In this document: positions 26,901 to 35,789 of the stretch, one piece after another
Numbering within the stretch: position 1 is the stretch's first letter
Layout of the letters: each line of letters starts with the position of its first letter
Assembly (NCBI GenBank): GCA_023362775.1
Contig: JALMGJ010000004.1
Span: 38,208,929-38,272,928 of the forward strand
Direction of reading: 5' to 3'
DNA from: Charina bottae
Taxonomy: Eukaryota; Chordata; Lepidosauria; Squamata; Charinaidae
DNA: 64,000 bases
Notes under the pieces: model-generated
Told to the model about the DNA's origin: nothing
The model's database searches: none
The model's input: the letters and a program-made list of their open reading frames with translations, nothing else
Program-made: the position numbers and the translations under genes

Positions 26901-29900
26901 AGGCAGAAAAACATCTGAGCATTCCATCATACAGAGCTGCCACGAAAATGAAGATCCCAAGCAACCCTGACAGATTTGTAAACTGTGATAAATGAAAGTG
27001 GTATCAATGATAATTTCGTGTTCAGCTTCCTATCTTAAAAAGAACATATTTCATAAAACCATCTAGCAATTTTTATTTACACCCAGAATTGTGTGAGTAC
27101 AGTATATATTGGGAACAATTATGTCTTGTTTTATATAACTCTTGAGTTTTCATTTATTTGAGCCATAATGGTTAACTGATAAAATGCTCCATTGCTGAGT
27201 ACTGTGATTGCAGAACTAAAAATTAAAGGAACTTTTAAAAAAAAAAAGTTACTGATGAGTATGAAGTCTGCATTGGCTGTAGCATAAATTGCTTTTTTTT
27301 CTTTACTTCCTGCAGTAACAGCGTTCTTGCTTATATTGGAAGGGAGGCACAAAAAGACTTTATAATGTCAGGTAGAAAACACATTTACAATGTGTGAATT
27401 TTTATTTATTTATTAAATTTATGCAGCTGCCCATCTCACACATGTGACAATTTTTATTTTTAGAGTTAACTTAACTGTTAGAAAAAGAAGATGTTTTGAT
27501 ATTCTAGAGACTGAATTATATGTTTATAAAGAGTTACCTTTGTTATGATAAAGTATTCAGAGCTTTTGCACCTATTGTAAAATGGCATCTTTTTTTGAAT
27601 TTAAAAGGAAAACAACGTTATGGCCTTACCTTATGTAAATATTAGAACACTGTCTTTTGCTAACTCTACAGAACAGGAAGAACAGGAACAATACAAGTTC
27701 TTCCCACAAAGGATTAAATTATTTAAAGTAAATTTTGTTTGTTTGTTTGTTTGTTTGTTTGTTTTTTGTTTTGTTCCCAATATATACTGTACTCACACAA
27801 TTCTGGGTGTAAATAAAAATTGCTAGATGGTTTTATGAAATATGTTCTTTTTAAGATAGGAAGCTGAACACGAAATTATCATTGATACCACTTTCATTTA
27901 TCACAGTTTACAAATCTGTCAGGGTTGCTTGGGATCTTCATTTTGTTTGTTTGTTTGTTTGTTTGTTTTCTATCCCGCCTTTATTATTTTTATAACTAAC
28001 TCAAGGCAGCGAGCATACCTAATACTCCTTCCTCCTCCTCTTTTCCCCACAACAACAACCCTGTGAGGTGAGTTGGGCTGAGACAGAGTGACTGGCCCAA
28101 GGTTACCCAGCCGGCTTTCATGCCTCAGGCGGGACTAGAACTCACAGTCTCCTGGTTTCTAGCCCAGCACCTTAACCACTAGACCAAACTGGCTCTGAAT
28201 ACTAAATTTTCAGCTGGTTAAACTACACTGAACAATGAGCATTAAAATGTTTGCAACTATGATATTGTAGGCATTAAAGTATTAGAAATTATATTGCTGC
28301 TTTATATTTTGCAAAAGGGAACACTTGGACAACTCAGCTCCAAGAAAATTAACAGTTCTTATATTAGTTATGCTACACTCCATACATGCCTTCTGAGAGA
28401 GCAATAATCTGCCTGAAAATATTCAATTGCTACACATACATGATTAAGGAATCATATAAGGCATAAATTGAAAGGGTATCATAGTCCAAACAGGATAATT
28501 GGTATGCTTAACAGGTGGCTACATTTAAAAATTATTTTATTATTACCCGCTGAGCGTGGTGGCTCAGCGGGTAAGACGCCAGGCTTGTCGATCAGAAGAT
28601 CACAAGTTCGGAGGTTTGAATCCCTAGTCCCGCGTGATGGAGTGAGCTCCCGCACTCGCCCCAGCTCTTGCCAACCTAGCAATTCAAAAGCATGCAAATG
28701 CAAGTAGATAAATAGGTACCACTTTGGTGGGTAGGTAACAGCGTTCCACGCACGTCATGCGGCCACATAACCGTGGAAGCGTCTTCGGACAACGCTGGCT
28801 CTTCAGCTAACAAATGGAGATGAGCACCGGCCCCTAGAGTCGGACACGACTGCACAAATGTGCGGGGGGAACCTTTACCTTTTTACATTTAAAAATCTCC
28901 AGTGATGGGGAGTCTACCATTTTTTTGCTAGACTACATGTTGAACTAGTAGATGAGTAAGATGGAAAATATTTCAGCAGTCACCTCAGTCCATATCAGCA
29001 ATGCCGTGAACAGCCCTCTTCTTCCTCTTCTCATCTGGAAGAGATACTTTGTGATGACTAAGAAGGAAAGGGGCCCAGGCCCACTGCTGTGGTAGCAGTG
29101 GGAAAGGAGCAGCCTTCAGACCCTCCTTAACACACTTTGTGGTTCTGGATTGACCAGAGAACCTCCAGCACACAAGACCACCTTGTGAATTTTTTCCTCT
29201 CTTTATTCGTAACATACAGTAGCTAGGAGAGCCTTGGTTTCTCTTTTAGCTATGCAAGGCTAATAATTTACAGTAAGTAGCATTTAGCTAAGCAGATACA
29301 TGAACATACGCTCCTCCCATAACTCTGTCTTACAGCTCCAATGATACTGTATGCAGTAAAAAGCAGGAAATCACTTTGTAGCTCTAATTGCTTTGCCTTC
29401 AGCTGAGGAAGGAATTGAAATCCAGAAAGGGATGTCTTAAACCAGCTTTATTTCCAGCTAGTTTACGCATGGGACTCAAGCAGCTTAAGGCTTCGGTGTG
29501 GAAGACCCCTTAAACAAAAGAATTGACTTTCTGCAGCTCACAGAGTTCTTCAGGCTATCATGTTGCTCCCTGAATTCCCCCCAAGGCTATCTTAACCAAT
29601 CTGTAGCCTTGGCAACTAACTCTAACCCTGAAACATTGTCATCTCAAGGTAGATAGGCTGATTAAAGCAAGCCCCAGATAGCCCTCAGAGATCCTCTATC
29701 CAACTTTCTCATCTAAGCAGGACTTGTAAGTCCTGCTTAGCCATCATCCCTGAAAGATAAGGAGGAACCAAAGAAGCCTTAGAAGTCAATAAATCCAGTC
29801 ATCTAGAGTTCATTCCAACGAGCAAGAAGAATTGGCTCCTCTGAGCATGGAACCTTCAGTCCCAGGTTTTGTCTCAAAATCATTCCCAAGCCTGTCTGAG

Positions 29901-31616
29901 TAAGAGAGCCAAAAGTCTGAGAAGCACACTAGCGTAACATTCCAAAGACAAATTTCCGGAGAAAAATAGTCAACTCAGGAGTCACTATTGCCTGCATTCT
30001 GAATGAATGATATGGGCTTCCTTGTGCAGTTGTTCGACCACTGTGAGAACAGACTACTGGACTAGATGGGCCAGAGGTCCAATCGGACAGGGCACTTCTT
30101 ACGTTCTTATGCCAGCTGTCAGAATGTAGATATGCTCACTAGCTGAGCTGCTACAAAAAGAGCAGCTGTTAACAAGTTGCATTCACTTTCAGCAAATGTT
30201 GCTGTATTCTTAAAAGGTAATTCAGACAGTGTTATCCATGTACTGATGTCCAACTAGATTATAGACAGAAGGGTTAAGCTTTATCTTTACATATCTTTAT
30301 TATCATAGTTTAAGTTCAAAGCAGAATTGTTTACATATTCAAGGAGATTTTATAGGTATCTGAAGGAAATGCCTGTATACATAGAGTGCATACAACAGGG
30401 AGCACTATATCCTTTTCAAAAATTCAACATTTCACTGGATCGAGTTTATCCTTAAAGTCAGATGAGAAAACAGAATGTTTTGTAGATAAAAGATTAATGC
30501 ACAGAGTTGCTACATTTGCTTTAACCAACCAAAGTATTATGCTTACATTGTAGCACAGAAATATAATACCATATGCTAGTCTTCATCTTTGATTTATTTT
30601 ATTATTTTTTTAATTTTCTATCCCTCCTTTATTATTTTTATAAATAATTCAAGGCAGTGAACATACCTAATACTCCTTCCTCCTCCTATTTTCCCCAAAA
30701 CAACCACCACCCTGTGAGGTGAGTTGGGCTGAGAGAGAGTGCCTGGCCCAAGGTCACCCAGCCGGCTTTCATGCCTAAGGCGGGACTAGAACTCTCAGTC
30801 TCCTGCTTTGCCATTGGCTCCTTCCTAGGGCTGAGAGACAGGGACTGGCCCAAGGTCACACAGTCAGCTTTCATGCCTAAGGCGGGACTAGAACTCTCAG
30901 TCTCCTGCTTTGCCATTGGCTCCTTCCTAGGGCTGAGAGACAGGGACTGGCCCAAGGTCACCCAGCCGGCTTTCATGCCTAAAGTGGGACTAGAACTCTC
31001 AGTCTCCTGGTTTCTACCCCCTTGCCTTAACCACTAGACCAATGTTATCTTCCTGTTTATGCTGTACTTCATGCTCCCAAATTTAGCATCATCCAGATAT
31101 GTTGGTGACTCTAGTTTCTGACAGTTGCTGTTCTAACATAACGAAGGGCACCAGGTTGGAGCAAGCTTTTGTCTTGGTAGCTGAACTGTATATAAAATAT
31201 TTTCCCCTCAAGTTTGTGAAAGCCAATTACATTTAGCAACGTTTGACTTGACATTTGTATCTGCAGCCATTAAAAGGGAGAGGGGAGTTGATATTGTAAT
31301 TGTATACTACAGTCTGTGGTGAAGCTGCAATTACGTATATGCTTTATTTTTAGGGATTTTCATCATGATGTCCATGTGCAGTGAAGTGCATGTGTACGAA
31401 TACATTCCATCCATCCGACAGACTGATCTTTGCCACTATCATGAACTCTACCATGATGCAGCTTGTACCTTGGGGGCTTATCATCCATTGCTTTATGAGA
31501 AACTGCTGGTGCAGAGGATGAACAAAGGCATCAAGGAGGATTTGTATCGGAAGGGGAAAGTGGTTTTGCCAGGGTTTAGGTCAGTGAGATGCCGCCGCCG
31601 ATTCCGATTCCCATAA
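8050..31616 (+). CDS. ST6GAL2: Beta-galactoside alpha-2,6-sialyltransferase 2, complete coding region in five exons
   Basis: The enzyme transfers sialic acid from CMP-Neu5Ac to the 6-hydroxyl of terminal galactose on N-acetyllactosamine-type glycans in the Golgi (family knowledge). Joining the five exons gives 1575 nt, 524 residues plus stop, close to the roughly 530 of vertebrate ST6GAL2. Visible parts: a type II signal anchor (residues about 11-30); a polar stem; sialylmotif L (about 292-338, opening [16 protein letters not shown]); sialylmotif S (about 429-447, NPPSSGFIG onward); motif III (H465-Y-H-E); and VS with H481 and E486. Cysteines 294/446, 464/475 and 251/517 sit where the three disulfides of ST6Gal enzymes are expected. 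Sequons occur at N34, N305 and N335. The long stem separates it from ST6GAL1. All introns are GT-AG with phases 1, 0, 0, 1. No frameshift or internal stop was seen. Confidence 0.97.
8999..9035 (-). mobile_element. 37-bp Penelope end fragment at the ST6GAL2 splice donor
   Basis: The 37 bases match the outermost terminus of the Penelope family found at 3725 and 39277, beginning CTGTAGCTTGAATCATG. They are flanked by a perfect 11-bp duplication, TGGGTAAAGAT, at 8988-8998 and 9036-9046. In orientation this is the element's 3' end, extremely 5'-truncated. The first copy of the duplicated target overlaps the splice donor (8987-8992). Confidence 0.85.
9135..9480 (+). repeat. Old CR1-type retroposon fragment
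   Basis: Degenerate matches to a very common squamate repeat, such as GACCAAAGGTCTAAGACAGC, then CATCC-TATTTCC, and then a body about deficits in Cys-free, non-coding text ending CTCCTTCCTAT. It resembles the copies at 12.6 and 58.6 kb. The family assignment is from memory of this repeat type. Confidence 0.4.
9481..11269. other. Intron 1 DNA with one MITE-like inverted repeat
   Basis: Mostly featureless AT-rich intron. At 10700-10785 a weak inverted repeat (CCAGATGTTG ... CAACATCTGG) looks like a small old hAT-type MITE. It is followed by a short tandem copy of CCCAGGCAGTGGTGTC at about 10787-10822. Confidence 0.4.
11577..12515 (-). mobile_element. LINE-1 ORF2 C-terminal relic
   Basis: The minus strand reads, with several stops and frame changes, like the C-terminal region of vertebrate L1 ORF2. 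There is a long Lys/Glu-rich stretch, then an RWINGN-like and MYKG-like region, then a Cys/Trp-type segment. The longest intact part is 12099-12413. A purine-rich stretch at 11341-11450 may be its 3' UTR. Confidence 0.65.
12556..12830 (+). repeat. CR1-type retroposon fragment
   Basis: The sequence contains GTCTAGTCCAGCATCC, GTGGCCCACCAGATCCC and GGAAAGCCCACAGATGGAGG, motifs of an abundant squamate retroposon. It is interrupted by small gaps and has no coding capacity. Confidence 0.45.
12831..13815. other. No gene seen
   Basis: Intron 1 DNA, AT-rich, with nothing recognised. Confidence 0.45.
13818..14189. mobile_element. Tc1/mariner (Tigger-like) MITE, copy 1
   Basis: Terminal inverted repeats CAGGTAGTCCTCACTTA and its complement are flanked on both sides by TA, the usual Tc1/mariner target. 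CAGG ends recall Tigger/pogo MITEs. Internally it repeats motifs such as CATGTGATC and TTACGACC-like units, and has no transposase. Confidence 0.8.
14192..16560. other. No gene seen
   Basis: Intron 1 DNA. A short (CA)n/(CT)n run lies at 15655-15692. Open stretches between 15401 and 16294 are T-rich and hydrophobic by composition only. Confidence 0.45.
16565..16800 (-). repeat. RTE/Bov-B-like LINE fragment
   Basis: The sequence CCTGGTCTTTCAGGTCTT, then GGTGCACCCATTG-CGCTATAATC and CCTTTCCCAGTATTATAGA resembles a widespread reptile LINE 3' region in reverse orientation. It is heavily decayed and assigned by memory of the motif. Confidence 0.4.
16801..17587. other. End of intron 1; weak local duplication
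   Basis: Two diverged adjacent copies of a block beginning ATTTACATGGACTG and ending AAAAGCTTAA lie at about 17268-17375. Otherwise nothing was recognised before the exon at 17588. Confidence 0.45.
17588..17685 (+). CDS. ST6GAL2: ST6GAL2 coding exon 2: second half of sialylmotif L
   Basis: This 98-nt exon lies between a TTTAG acceptor and a GTAAAT donor. It codes residues 313 (completed) to 345, [13 protein letters not shown] onward to RIINSQ. That is the CMP-sialic-acid-binding half of sialylmotif L and includes the NKT sequon at N335. It ends on a codon boundary. The polypyrimidine tract ahead of it is a run of T. Confidence 0.96.
17686..18769. other. Intron 2, no repeat recognised
   Basis: AT-rich DNA with no exon-like or repeat-like text that I can name. 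Confidence 0.4.
18770..19065. mobile_element. Tc1/mariner MITE, copy 2 (one end missing)
   Basis: It ends in AAGCGAGGACTACCTG followed by TA, the same terminus as the 13.8-kb copy. It has the same internal motifs (GTGACCACAACTTATGA, CATGTGACTGC). The other terminal repeat is absent. Confidence 0.72.
19243..19414. mobile_element. hAT MITE of the CAGAGCTTTCCAAA family, copy 1
   Basis: The inverted ends CAGAGCTTTCCAAACT and its complement enclose GTGTGTCGC-rich DNA and a hairpin of GCGCTTCCGGGTT. Flanking octamers TATTAGTA and GCTTAGTA agree at 6 of 8 positions, as expected for an aged 8-bp hAT target duplication. Confidence 0.75.
19749..19850 (+). CDS. ST6GAL2: ST6GAL2 coding exon 3
   Basis: This 102-nt exon is in phase at both ends, between a TTTAACAG acceptor and a GTAAGT consensus donor. 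It codes residues 346-379, beginning ILTNP and including [20 protein letters not shown]. This stretch of the catalytic fold between sialylmotifs L and S is strongly conserved in ST6Gal proteins. Confidence 0.95.
20196..20945 (-). mobile_element. L2/CR1-type LINE 3' end
   Basis: The minus strand codes a relic like the C-terminus of L2-type ORF2: [15 protein letters not shown], then [15 protein letters not shown] and [11 protein letters not shown] 3' UTR with the GGGAGATGGGCGG motif and an (AAATA)n tail follows at the left end. It is broken by stops. Confidence 0.75.
20946..21574. other. No gene seen
   Basis: Intron 3 DNA between two LINE relics. Pyrimidine-rich text at 21100-21550 could be decayed LINE sequence but nothing definite was recognised. 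Confidence 0.35.
21575..22510 (-). mobile_element. L2-type LINE relic with RT-domain pieces
   Basis: Minus-strand pieces read like L2 reverse transcriptase. Near 22.26-22.51 kb there is a [14 protein letters not shown] block (the catalytic F-DT-D region in L2), [10 protein letters not shown] and CGVSL. Near 21.9-22.14 kb there is [12 protein letters not shown] and NLGVLLN. The left end is an (ATTC)n tail at 21576-21599. Frames are interrupted. Confidence 0.7.
22521..22818. mobile_element. Head-to-head pair of Sauria-SINE-like ends
   Basis: 22521-22624 is the SINE 3' half on the minus strand, and 22625-22818 is the SINE 3' part on the plus strand. Both tails point outwards, giving inverted arms of about 100 bp. 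Neither piece has the tRNA-like head. Confidence 0.8.
22904..22990 (+). repeat. Source or copy of an 86-bp dispersed duplication
   Basis: This block (TTTGTGTGTGGTAAGATAAT ... CAGTCCTCCA) recurs at 24142-24227 in the same orientation with about three differences. The pair spans the ST6GAL2 exon at 23357. Confidence 0.85.
23357..23531 (+). CDS. ST6GAL2: ST6GAL2 coding exon 4: approach to sialylmotif S
   Basis: This 175-nt exon follows a CGCCAG acceptor and precedes a GTAGGT donor. It codes residues 380-437 plus the first base of codon 438. The text runs [17 protein letters not shown], then [17 protein letters not shown], then the opening of sialylmotif S (NPPSSGFI). The split Gly codon G/GG is completed by the next exon. 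Confidence 0.96.
24072..24260 (-). mobile_element. tRNA-type SINE fragment split by an 86-bp duplication
   Basis: The outer parts match the second SINE type in this window (GGGACTAGAACTCACAG, CCTGGTTTCTAGCC, then CCACTAGACCAAACTGGC). The tRNA-like head on the minus strand is interrupted by bases 24142-24227, a copy of 22904-22990. Confidence 0.7.
24261..26590 (-). mobile_element. Bov-B (RTE) LINE relic with endonuclease and RT pieces
   Basis: On the minus strand, from high to low coordinates, pieces resemble Bov-B protein in order. An endonuclease-end region (near 26.1-26.2 kb), [13 protein letters not shown] with [11 protein letters not shown] (25.3-25.5 kb), [14 protein letters not shown] (24.6 kb) and LFNLYAEY (24.5 kb) are visible. 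Many stops and shifts show it is dead. It is interrupted near 25.1-25.35 kb by unrelated DNA and at 24814-24951 by a younger Bov-B end. Confidence 0.75.
24814..24951 (+). mobile_element. Young Bov-B 3' end nested in the older Bov-B
   Basis: A 138-bp 3' end (GTCACGAAGAGTCGGAAGCG, ACTGAACGAATAAACAACAA tail) is flanked by a perfect TTACCACAT duplication at 24805-24813 and 24952-24960. Confidence 0.85.
26945..27118 (+). repeat. Left arm of a perfect 174-bp inverted repeat
   Basis: Its reverse complement is at 27771-27944 with no difference seen by eye over 174 positions. It lies in the last ST6GAL2 intron and is not part of any repeat family I recognise. Confidence 0.92.
27119..27770. other. Spacer of the inverted repeat
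   Basis: 652 bp of AT-rich intron. It contains a short L2 tail-like piece near 27396-27440 (TTTATTTATTAAATTTATGC, then GCCCATCTC) and a (GTTT)n run next to the right arm. Confidence 0.5.
27771..27944 (-). repeat. Right arm of the 174-bp inverted repeat, between two (GTTT)n runs
   Basis: This arm is bounded by (GTTT)n tracts at about 27735-27762 and 27944-27968. The left arm has no such tract. That suggests this arm is the inserted copy and the left arm the original. Confidence 0.92.
27968..28197 (-). mobile_element. Second-type tRNA-derived SINE, copy 1
   Basis: On the minus strand the head reads like a tRNA: a TGGTCTAGTGGTTAAGG A-box region and a GAGTTCTAGTCCCGCC B-box region. A conserved body (GTGACC-TTGGGCCAGTCAC, CTCACCTCACAGGG) and a tail ending AAAGGCGGGATAGAAAA follow. 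Confidence 0.75.
28533..28884 (+). mobile_element. Sauria-SINE-like element, copy 2, with 12-bp target duplication
   Basis: ACATTTAAAAAT flanks it at 28521-28532 and 28885-28896. The tRNA-like head starts near 28554 and is preceded inside the duplication by about 20 extra bases. Boxes A and B, body and GTCGGACACGACTGCAC tail are all present. Confidence 0.9.
28897..30020. other. No gene seen
   Basis: Last-intron DNA. A perfect 12-bp inverted repeat with a 2-nt centre lies at 29714-29739 (TAAGCAGGACTT). Nothing else was recognised. Confidence 0.45.
30021..30115 (+). repeat. CR1/SINE 3'-end fragment
   Basis: It contains ACTACTGGACTAGATGGGCC and ends CTTACGTTCTTATG, the common 3' end of squamate CR1-related repeats. 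Confidence 0.4.
30594..31050 (-). mobile_element. Second-type SINE, copy 2, with internal 102-bp tandem repeats
   Basis: The same SINE body and tRNA-like head as at 28.0 kb, but the head/body segment is present about three times in tandem with a 102-bp period (for example at 30780, 30882 and 30984). Because the period is a multiple of three, open frames run through on both strands, but they are not genes. Confidence 0.8.
31354..31616 (+). CDS. ST6GAL2: ST6GAL2 last coding exon: sialylmotifs S, III and VS, and stop
   Basis: After a TTTTTAG acceptor this exon codes 263 nt, residues 438-524 and a TAA. It completes sialylmotif S (IFIMMSMC, C446) and holds motif III (CHYHELY) with C464 and C475. 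It also holds the VS motif H481-P-L-L-Y-E486, whose His is the expected catalytic base from the ST6Gal1 structure. It ends [21 protein letters not shown]517 is the expected partner of C251. The last eight residues are unusually arginine-rich and encoded by a short GCC/CGC run, so this tail may be lineage specific. Confidence 0.95.
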
Positions 31617-31943
31617 GAATGATATCTTTCTCAAACAATGTGCAATAAGGTGCTATAGTCATACTGATAAATAGCAGAAATACTTGAAAAATGGATCCTA
31701 GACCAACCAAGTCTTGAGTCTACAGTGTGTAATTAAGTAGCAGGTATGAGGGGAATTCTTGTTATTTCTCATTATTTCTTTGCAAGGTTTTTTAAGATGT
31801 AGCTTTTTGAGAAATGCAAAATACAGTGAAGACAAACTTGAGTATTTGTACTATGTGGCCTGCCAGAAAACATCAAACATTTCTACCACATGTGTCAGAT
31901 TAAGGCCTTTTAGATGAAGCATTTTATTAATTTAGTGTGATCC

Positions 31944-31949
31944 AATAAA
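31944..31949 (+). terminator. Possible proximal polyadenylation signal
   Basis: AATAAA lies 328 nt after the ST6GAL2 stop, with a second A-rich AATAAA-like stretch about 20 nt on and T-rich DNA further down. It is usable by sequence but lacks an obvious GT-rich element close behind. Confidence 0.35.
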
Positions 31950-33186
31950 GCAGTTCTTAGTACAAAATAAAAAGGAACATTAAAGTTCATAGCCTAAGAT
32001 TTCTGTCCTTTCCCCCCTATAAAAAATTAAACAATAACAGTACTGGATGTGTACTGAATACAATGAGCCATATTCTTTTCATTTAGGAACACTTTATTTC
32101 AATTCTTCTAGTGATAGAACTTGGCGTCCTAATCTTAAAAGAGTTTTGTGCTAGTCTGTTTTAAAATGCATTAAGACCATTTGTATTTGATTAAATACAT
32201 AGATAGATTTTATGTATAGCAAAGGGTGATAAGAGAGAAACTATCTATTGTTTCAGAAAACAGCATATTAAAATTTGTCCTGATACATTATCCTGATTCT
32301 GGTGAACAAAAGAAAAATGTTTGTTGGCCTGCCACGCTTAGCCAGATACTCACAAAGCTCACTCTGGATTTTCAAAACGCTCCTGCATTTTGTTTGAAAA
32401 CCCCAGTGGGCAGTTGCAAAAAAGCCACTGATGCATAGATTAAACTTTAATAAATGACTTCAATGAAATCATTACTTTTATTAATTGGGGGGGTTAATAC
32501 AAATTCCTTTATAATTTTAGTCATCACAGTACCACAAAGTTAGTACCCATGGAATAGATTGTCTACATTATGGATTTCCTCTTCAAATCAGATTTGGGGT
32601 ATGTTGTTTGGAACATATTCTGACTTTAACTTGATTGTATTGTTTAACTTGACTGGTTTTCTTCGATTGATTGTAGCTCCCAGAAAAATAATCATAGAGA
32701 ATAATAGTTCCTTTCTCTCTTGTTGTATGCAAATAGCTGTGCATGAAAGCATACATCAAGCTATCGGAGAGAATTTCTGTCTTTAATAGCTATCCAACCC
32801 AGCCTCTGTTCTTTGTCACTACTGTGTGGTAGGACTGGATCAAAGAAGGGGAAATGAATCTTGTTCCTGGAATAAAGGAGATAGAAAAATGTAGGGAAGC
32901 AGAACAGGTAATTTCTAATCCTTTTTTGTTTTATAATGGCTATGACATATTTTTTCTTGCTGGATTCCCAGGATCCAGGCACAGCATCATTTATGGGAAG
33001 TTGTTTTGACCATTTAAACTTAGTCTTCTGATCAGCTATGCCCAAGGTAGTAATAATGAATAACCAAGAAGAAGAGAAATAAAAAGATACGAGAAGCCTA
33101 GGAGTTGTTGGACAATAGCTGGAGGATATTTATAGGTTGTTTTCTTAGCCAGAACCACTAAAAAGCAGCGGGGAGGGGGGAGAGAA

Positions 33187-33345
33187 ACCTGCTCAGTGGA
33201 AGAGAACATGGTTTGCATGCAGAAGATTCCAAGTTAAATTCCAGCATCTCTAGCTAAGGCTGGAAAAAAAATTCTAGCCACTGCCAATCAGTATTGGATT
33301 AGATGGATCAGTGGTCTGACTTGGTATGAAGCAAGTTGCTTGCTG
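33187..33345 (+). mobile_element. Old tRNA-derived SINE of another type
   Basis: GCTCAGTGGAAGAGAACATG (A-box region), TTTGCATGCAGAAGATTCC and AAGTTAAATTCC (decayed B box) are followed by a body and GGTCTGACTTGGTATGAAG. It resembles the Ala-tRNA-like SINEs of reptiles. Confidence 0.6.
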
Positions 33346-35789
33346 TAAAGCAGCACATCCTTATACTGATTGAGGAATATTCAAGTGCTGCTTTTGCTTT
33401 TGATAATTCCACTTCTTTGTCCAGGTTCCTAGCAGAGGAAATAGATACAGATACTGATTCTAATATGGATCATAAAAATTATTTTATTAGAGCAAACTGA
33501 GTCTAATTGATCATTTTTATTCCAAAAAGACAAGCTGATGCCTCAGGGAAGTTCAGATGCAGAGGATAAAAGTTATAGACCCCTAAGGAGACAGAGGCTC
33601 CCTCTGAATCCAACATTTGGGCATTAGATATCCATTGTCTTAAACATGAAGGTCCATTGGGCTGCCTTATCTAATTGCAAGTGAGAATTTGGCATTACCA
33701 AAAATACTTACTTTGTACCATGACTAAAATGGTAATGCATTCTTTAAATTAGTTTGGGTCAAGATGAACAAGCCTGGTGCTTCAGAACTGCATAATATAC
33801 ACTCTTTTTTAAAAGAAATTGGAAACACTACTGTGCACTAACTAAAATAATTTATATAGTGAGCATTTTTATGGTGTGTGCTGAATCATAAGCAGCCCTG
33901 ATGAAAAGAAATGGCCAACTGCATATTCTGTTCTTAGATTAAACACATTCTTTTTAATATTTGCACTCAGCTGGGTTTGGAAAGAGAATTTCCATCTGTG
34001 TGCACCTGCTTTTTTTTTTTTTTTTTACAATAAGCAGCCGAAGCATACATTACTTTTAAAGAGACGGTTGTTTGATACATGGCAGCATGCCATGAACAGT
34101 CACATTTTTTAAATTTATTTACTTTTTTTTTTCTTGCCCTGAACAGTCACTTTAACTAGATGTCATTTGACATTTCTTCAAGGATTTTTACTCAATGTAT
34201 GGTGCCAAATGGTCTTTTCCTAAGTATTTCCTGGAGTAGCACAAACTTCTTGATGCCAAGATCCTATTTTTAAACTAAACTTTGCTTCTTATCTGACAAT
34301 TTTAAATATTCCAACACAACCACTTCTATCATTTAAGTTGTGGTTGTTTATTCTACTGATTACATAGGCTTAGGCTGTAAACTTTAGAAATATATACATA
34401 TTCTTGCCTCTTCTTCTGAGATTATTGGTTTTACAAGAGAAGAACTCCTGTGTACTTTACTCCTATGTAATCTGAGGGAAGAAATAAGAGAAAAAGAGCA
34501 GGAGAATATTGGTATGCCATTCTGTTCTTAATTCTGTCTTATTACTTCTTAAAATGTCGGAAGTAGAAGAAAGCAGAATCAATTATAGGTTATTGGAAGT
34601 TTATTCCATTTGAGACAGTAAATGAATGTGTACTAGATATTAAATAGAATGTCTACATTTTTAGGTCACCTTACTATATATATAAATACAGAGAGAGAGA
34701 GAGAGAGAGAGCATTTAGTCTGTCTATAAATACTGCATTAACATTTGTTAACTCCTGTAATTCAGTGAAAAATCTCACAAAAACATGTAAATTCTGTTTA
34801 AGAGTTTGCTTTATTTGCTGGTTTAAAAAGCAAAGAAATGTTTTTAAAAAGGCAGGGATTGATCGGAAAGATAAGCTTCAGTTGACACAACAATACTGAT
34901 AGCCTCACTCACCTCTGTATTGATAGCTATTCAGGTGAAAAGCTGCACTCAACTCCTTTGGTAAATAACTCATTTTCTGTTATTGTTATGATCTATACTT
35001 TCCACTGTGAATTTTTTAATGTGGTGCTCTCTCAATTTTTATATATAATGCCTTCAAATGGTGAAATTGAAATGTTTTTATGTATATTGCAGGGAATTAA
35101 CTATTGAGCCAATTTTTGGTTGCTAGACAAAAACACAATATTCATTTAGTTGTATTCTTCTAATCTTATATATGATTTGGAGACATATTTAAACTGTCAT
35201 TGGTCTTCCCATTAGTCTTGCTTTCTGAAATCTTGTTTTTACCAGTGTTAAGACAAATTTATATCCAACATGTGTGCTCTGATTCTGCAGAAGCACTTGA
35301 AAAGAGTAGAACCCAACTTTAGAAGTGGAATCCAGTTTCCTATGAATTTCAACTTTTATTATGTTTAGAGGTAGAGTTCTAGATATATTGAAAGTGGGGT
35401 CCCAGAACGTTGGAACCTCGGCAGTCGGAAGGTCTCCAGATAAGATTTCCAGTGGCCTGGGAGAGGAATTCTGTGCTCTGTGTGGCTTTTCACAGAATCC
35501 ATAGCCTTGCTTAGATAAGTCTCTGGATTCAATTTCTCTGATGGAACCTGAATCGCCTCACACTTTGAAAATTTAATTACTTTTAATAATGAGTACAAAT
35601 AGCTCTATTCATACATAAACAATGCCTTCTTATGAATGTGTACTCAAAGAAAGTTTTCCTGGGTTCGACAGGATAATGTTCCAGTGCTCTCAAAGGGATT
35701 TACTTTCAAATAGGAAGTTAATCTTAATCTTGAGGCAATTACAAAAATTGGAAGATGAGAAGTATTTAGTATCCTTTCAATTGTATAAT

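Noticed and set aside
30771..31037. Repeat protein or CRISPR-like array
   Set aside because: The 102-bp units are contiguous SINE segments without spacers, and the open frames run on both strands because the unit is a multiple of three.
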